Positions 43,399 to 45,921 of a stretch of 45,921 nt of DNA are shown here, piece by piece; position 1 is the first letter of the stretch; each line of letters opens with the position of its first letter. The DNA comes from UMGS902 sp045538895 (lineage in GTDB: Bacteria; Bacillota; Clostridia; Oscillospirales; CAG-272), in NCBI GenBank assembly GCA_045538895.1, contig JAZQEH010000020.1, forward strand, positions 1-45,921, in the 5' to 3' direction. Position numbers and translations under genes: made by a program. Below the pieces are notes generated by a model. The model was not told the DNA's origin and ran no database searches. It was given only the letters and a program-made list of their open reading frames with translations.

Positions 43399-43758
43399 AT
43401 GAGCGATATTCAACTTGGGATAATCGAAGCAAAATTTGCAGACATAATATGGCAAAACGAGCCGATACAGTCGTCCGAACTTGTAAAGAGAAGCGAAAGC
43501 GAGCTTGGGTGGAAAAAGTCAACCACCTTTACAGTTCTTCGCCGACTTTCCGAAAAAGGACTTTTCAAAAACGAGGGCGGCACGGTCACTTCACTCATAT
43601 CACGTGACGAGTTTTATTCGATGCAGAGTGAGAGATTTGTTGACGATACATTTGGAGGTTCGTTGCCTGCATTTCTGGCGGCATTTACAAAGCGTAAAAA
43701 CTTGACCAAAGAGGAGATAACAGAGCTTCGGCGTTTAGTGGAGGAATATGAGAAATGA
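43399..43758 (+). CDS. BlaI/MecI/CopY-family repressor
   Basis: This encodes 119 residues. A winged helix (1-75) with WKKSTTFTVLRRLSEKGLF is followed by a C-terminal dimerisation helix. Such repressors are cleaved when the partner M56 protein senses a signal. The YSMQSERFVDDTFGGS segment corresponds to the usual cleavage region. AAAGGAGG precedes the start. The stop overlaps the start of the M56 gene. Confidence 0.92.
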   Translation: MSDIQLGIIEAKFADIIWQNEPIQSSELVKRSESELGWKKSTTFTVLRRLSEKGLFKNEGGTVTSLISRDEFYSMQSERFVDDTFGGSLPAFLAAFTKRKNLTKEEITELRRLVEEYEK

Positions 43759-45806
43759 TGGATAAATTCTTTTTAACCCTTGTGAATATGAGCATCACGG
43801 CAAGCTGGCTTACTTTAGCAATCGTGCTGCTGCGTATGATTTTGAAAAAAGCACCGAGGGCGATAATCTGTGTAATGTGGGCACTTGTGGCGGTTCGCCT
43901 CGCATGTCCGGACTTTCTCGAAAGTCCGATAAGCCTTATACCGAGCGTTGAAACCGTGCCGCATGACATTGTTTTTGCACGTGAGCCGGAAATACATACG
44001 GGCATATCGTTTATAAACTCGGCAGTAAACCCTGTGATTACCGCAAGCTTTGCACCGTCTAACGAACTGACAAGCATAAATCCCATACAAATCTGGCTGT
44101 TTTTAGCTGAACAGATATGGATAATCGGCATTTTAGCTATGTTGATTTATACAGTTGTGAGCTATATTCGCATTCGGCTTCGTGTGCGTGAAGCGGTGAA
44201 ATGCGGCGATGTGTGGATTTGCGACCGTATAGAAACGCCGTTTATTCTCGGCATCCTCCGCCCTCGCATTTATCTGCCGTCAAATACAAACGAAAGTGAC
44301 CGTGAATACATTATAGCACATGAAAAGGCGCATATACGCCGCCGTGACCATATATGGAAGCCGCTTGGCTTTGCATTTCTCACGGTGTATTGGTTCAATC
44401 CTGTTTTGTGGCTTGCATATATTCTGCTTTGCCGTGATATAGAGTTTGCATGTGATGAAAAGGTGCTTAAAGAAAAGGGAAGCGAGATAAAAAAGGCATA
44501 TTCAAACGCACTGATAAATGCAAGCGTTCCGAGAAAAATGATATCGGCATGTCCGCTTGCATTCGGTGAAACCTCGGTAAAGTCAAGAGTAAAAGGTGTG
44601 CTGAATTACAAAAAGCCTGCTTTCTGGATAATTATAATTGCACTTGTTGCTGCCGTCACCGCCGCAGTATGCTTTTTGACAAACCCGAAAGATGAAGAAA
44701 AAGTTGTCTTTAACGGAGCACCCCTCACCTTTGATGCACAGGACTGTTACATGTTTTATCCGCAAGAGCTTGTATATGACTGTGAACTGTTTTCATTTGT
44801 TATGACAGCCGATACCGCCCCTGATTACAGACTCCTTGGCGACCGTACCTTCGCAGAAATGACTGATAATACTATAAATTCGCTTGGTACCATGCAAGAA
44901 ATTACTCTTACCAAGGATTTTGACGCCTCATTTGATTTGAGTAGTAAGGATCTTTCTGCCGGACTCCGTGAAAACAACTACAGAGCATGGGAGCTGTACG
45001 TTCCTACTATTGCTTCAATAAGAAACAGCGATATTTATATGTTGCTTGAACAAAAAGACGGCACATATTATATATGCATCGGATATACGTATGACGATAA
45101 CCAAAGCAGCCTTATACGCTGGGTTTACAAGGTTAAAAAAGAGCGTCAGTCTTATATAGGAGAAGTAACCGAAATCGGCGGGTGCAACGTATATAAATTC
45201 TATGATTCTCCCGACCCTATGACACCGTCTTTTCTTCTTTACGATGCACCAAAAACCTTTACTTTTTCCTGGTCGGGCTTCAGCAGCTATATTGCAAACG
45301 GCAGATATGAACTGACAGAAGAAACACTTACTCTCAAAACCGATGACGGCATGTATACGTATGTGTTTGACGTTGTTGGTGACACCTATGTGTTTGACGC
45401 ATCAAGGTCATCAATGATACCGAGTTATAAGTATTCAGCCAATGCACCGGCGGCAGAGTGCCCCGTGCCTGACGGTGCGGTGTTTGAGTTTGACGGTCGC
45501 ATGGATCGGTTTAGTATGATATACGATACCGTTACGTTTGATATTGATAAAGACGGCGAAGACGAAACGGTGATAATGAGCATGGGACCTACGTCGGGGC
45601 GGTTTACAATTACGTTCTCGGTAATAAAGGAAAACAGCGAGCATTTTGAAACTGTAATTGACGGCGGCAACTGGAGCGATTTCTATTTCCACGAGGACGA
45701 AAACGGAAAAGTTACACTCTGTACGGTTGATAATGATACAGACGAAAAAACATATCACAAGTTGTCATTCAAAGACGGATACGTGTATGTAGACGGTTTG
45801 GAATGA
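43755..45806 (+). CDS. BlaR1-like M56 sensor peptidase, atypical sensor domain
   Basis: This encodes 683 residues. The N-terminal half has transmembrane helices at about 5-30, 35-52 and 115-135, then an M56 zinc-peptidase domain with HEKAH (H189, E190, H193) and a further helix pair. A fourth anchoring helix lies at about 295-315. The extracellular C-terminal part, about 365 residues, has no penicillin-binding serine motifs. It looks like a beta-rich sensor with repeated DGMYTY/YVF-type strands, so the signal is probably not a beta-lactam. It pairs with the overlapping repressor gene and probably cuts it. GGAGG lies 10 bases before the start. Confidence 0.85.
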   Translation: MMDKFFLTLVNMSITASWLTLAIVLLRMILKKAPRAIICVMWALVAVRLACPDFLESPISLIPSVETVPHDIVFAREPEIHTGISFINSAVNPVITASFAPSNELTSINPIQIWLFLAEQIWIIGILAMLIYTVVSYIRIRLRVREAVKCGDVWICDRIETPFILGILRPRIYLPSNTNESDREYIIAHEKAHIRRRDHIWKPLGFAFLTVYWFNPVLWLAYILLCRDIEFACDEKVLKEKGSEIKKAYSNALINASVPRKMISACPLAFGETSVKSRVKGVLNYKKPAFWIIIIALVAAVTAAVCFLTNPKDEEKVVFNGAPLTFDAQDCYMFYPQELVYDCELFSFVMTADTAPDYRLLGDRTFAEMTDNTINSLGTMQEITLTKDFDASFDLSSKDLSAGLRENNYRAWELYVPTIASIRNSDIYMLLEQKDGTYYICIGYTYDDNQSSLIRWVYKVKKERQSYIGEVTEIGGCNVYKFYDSPDPMTPSFLLYDAPKTFTFSWSGFSSYIANGRYELTEETLTLKTDDGMYTYVFDVVGDTYVFDASRSSMIPSYKYSANAPAAECPVPDGAVFEFDGRMDRFSMIYDTVTFDIDKDGEDETVIMSMGPTSGRFTITFSVIKENSEHFETVIDGGNWSDFYFHEDENGKVTLCTVDNDTDEKTYHKLSFKDGYVYVDGLE

Positions 45807-45813
45807 TAAGAAG

Positions 45814-45921
45814 AATTATTGTTTATGAGATGAAACGCTGCTAATCGGCTACCCCTCATCAGTCAGCTCCGCTGACAGCTTCCCCCAAGGGGGAAGCCTA
45901 AAAATTTGTAAAAAAGACGGG
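45814..45921 (+). repeat. Truncated copy of the dispersed repeat
   Basis: It starts AATTATTGTTTATGAGA as at 43152. At 45851-45899 it carries a reversed version of the GTCAGCGG hairpin module and a CCCCCAAGGGGG palindrome. It runs off the window end. Confidence 0.6.

Overview
The window looks like chromosome of a strictly anaerobic Clostridia-type Bacillota, probably an Oscillospirales-like gut or rumen fibre user. This rests on AGGAGG-type ribosome binding sites, sigma-A promoters with TG-extended -10 boxes, an [FeFe]-hydrogenase maturation operon, three secreted dockerin proteins, and dispersed palindromic repeats of a kind common in gut Clostridia. The taxonomic call is inference; no rRNA or tRNA gene was seen.

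Layout. 1-1524: a dispersed-repeat end and two minus-strand genes for paralogous extracytoplasmic proteins, one a lipoprotein and one zinc-ribbon anchored. 1791-3991: an F420-ligase-family protein and a GMP synthase that has only the ATP-pyrophosphatase half. 3980-6386: a 2.4-kb insert bounded by a 13-bp direct repeat of the guaA 3' end. It carries one gene, a FokI-like nuclease behind winged helices, with no integrase or methylase. 6540-7340: a membrane methyltransferase/reductase-like protein. 7510-13880: a fructan locus, with AraC regulator and PfkB kinase on minus, diverging from a cytoplasmic GH32 enzyme and a secreted dockerin-GH32. 14065-16655: an ASKHA/ferredoxin protein and a convergent M20 peptidase.

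16884-24113: two large secreted proteins. The first is a 1713-residue beta-helix/SGNH/FN3/dockerin protein. The second is a sialidase-fold protein whose last 40 codons are cut off by a 4-bp duplication. 24183-30793: a LysR regulator diverging from an apparent operon of a sugar-phosphate isomerase-like protein, a dockerin metallophosphoesterase-fold protein, a GLUG-repeat protein with a cohesin-like domain, and a 46-residue peptide. 30893-38209: housekeeping and transport genes (cytidylate kinase-like, MATE, PnuC with a structured leader, a ChrA pair, aminotransferase, NCS2 permease).

38370-43115: TM1266-like regulator, hydE, an MBL-fold gene, hydG and hydF, behind a leader that can fold into mutually exclusive terminator and antiterminator helices. 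43152-43318: a MITE-like element. 43399-45806: a BlaI/M56 pair with two TACA-TGTA operators. The window ends inside another copy of the repeat family.

How the parts fit: secreted dockerin enzymes imply a cellulosome-like surface system whose main scaffoldin is elsewhere. Fructan is cut outside, and short products are probably cut and phosphorylated inside. The Hyd proteins build the H-cluster for a hydrogenase encoded elsewhere. The strongest candidates for something new are the guaA-inserted lone FokI-like nuclease, the hyd attenuator, the pnuC leader RNA and the 46-residue peptide at the end of the surface-protein operon.
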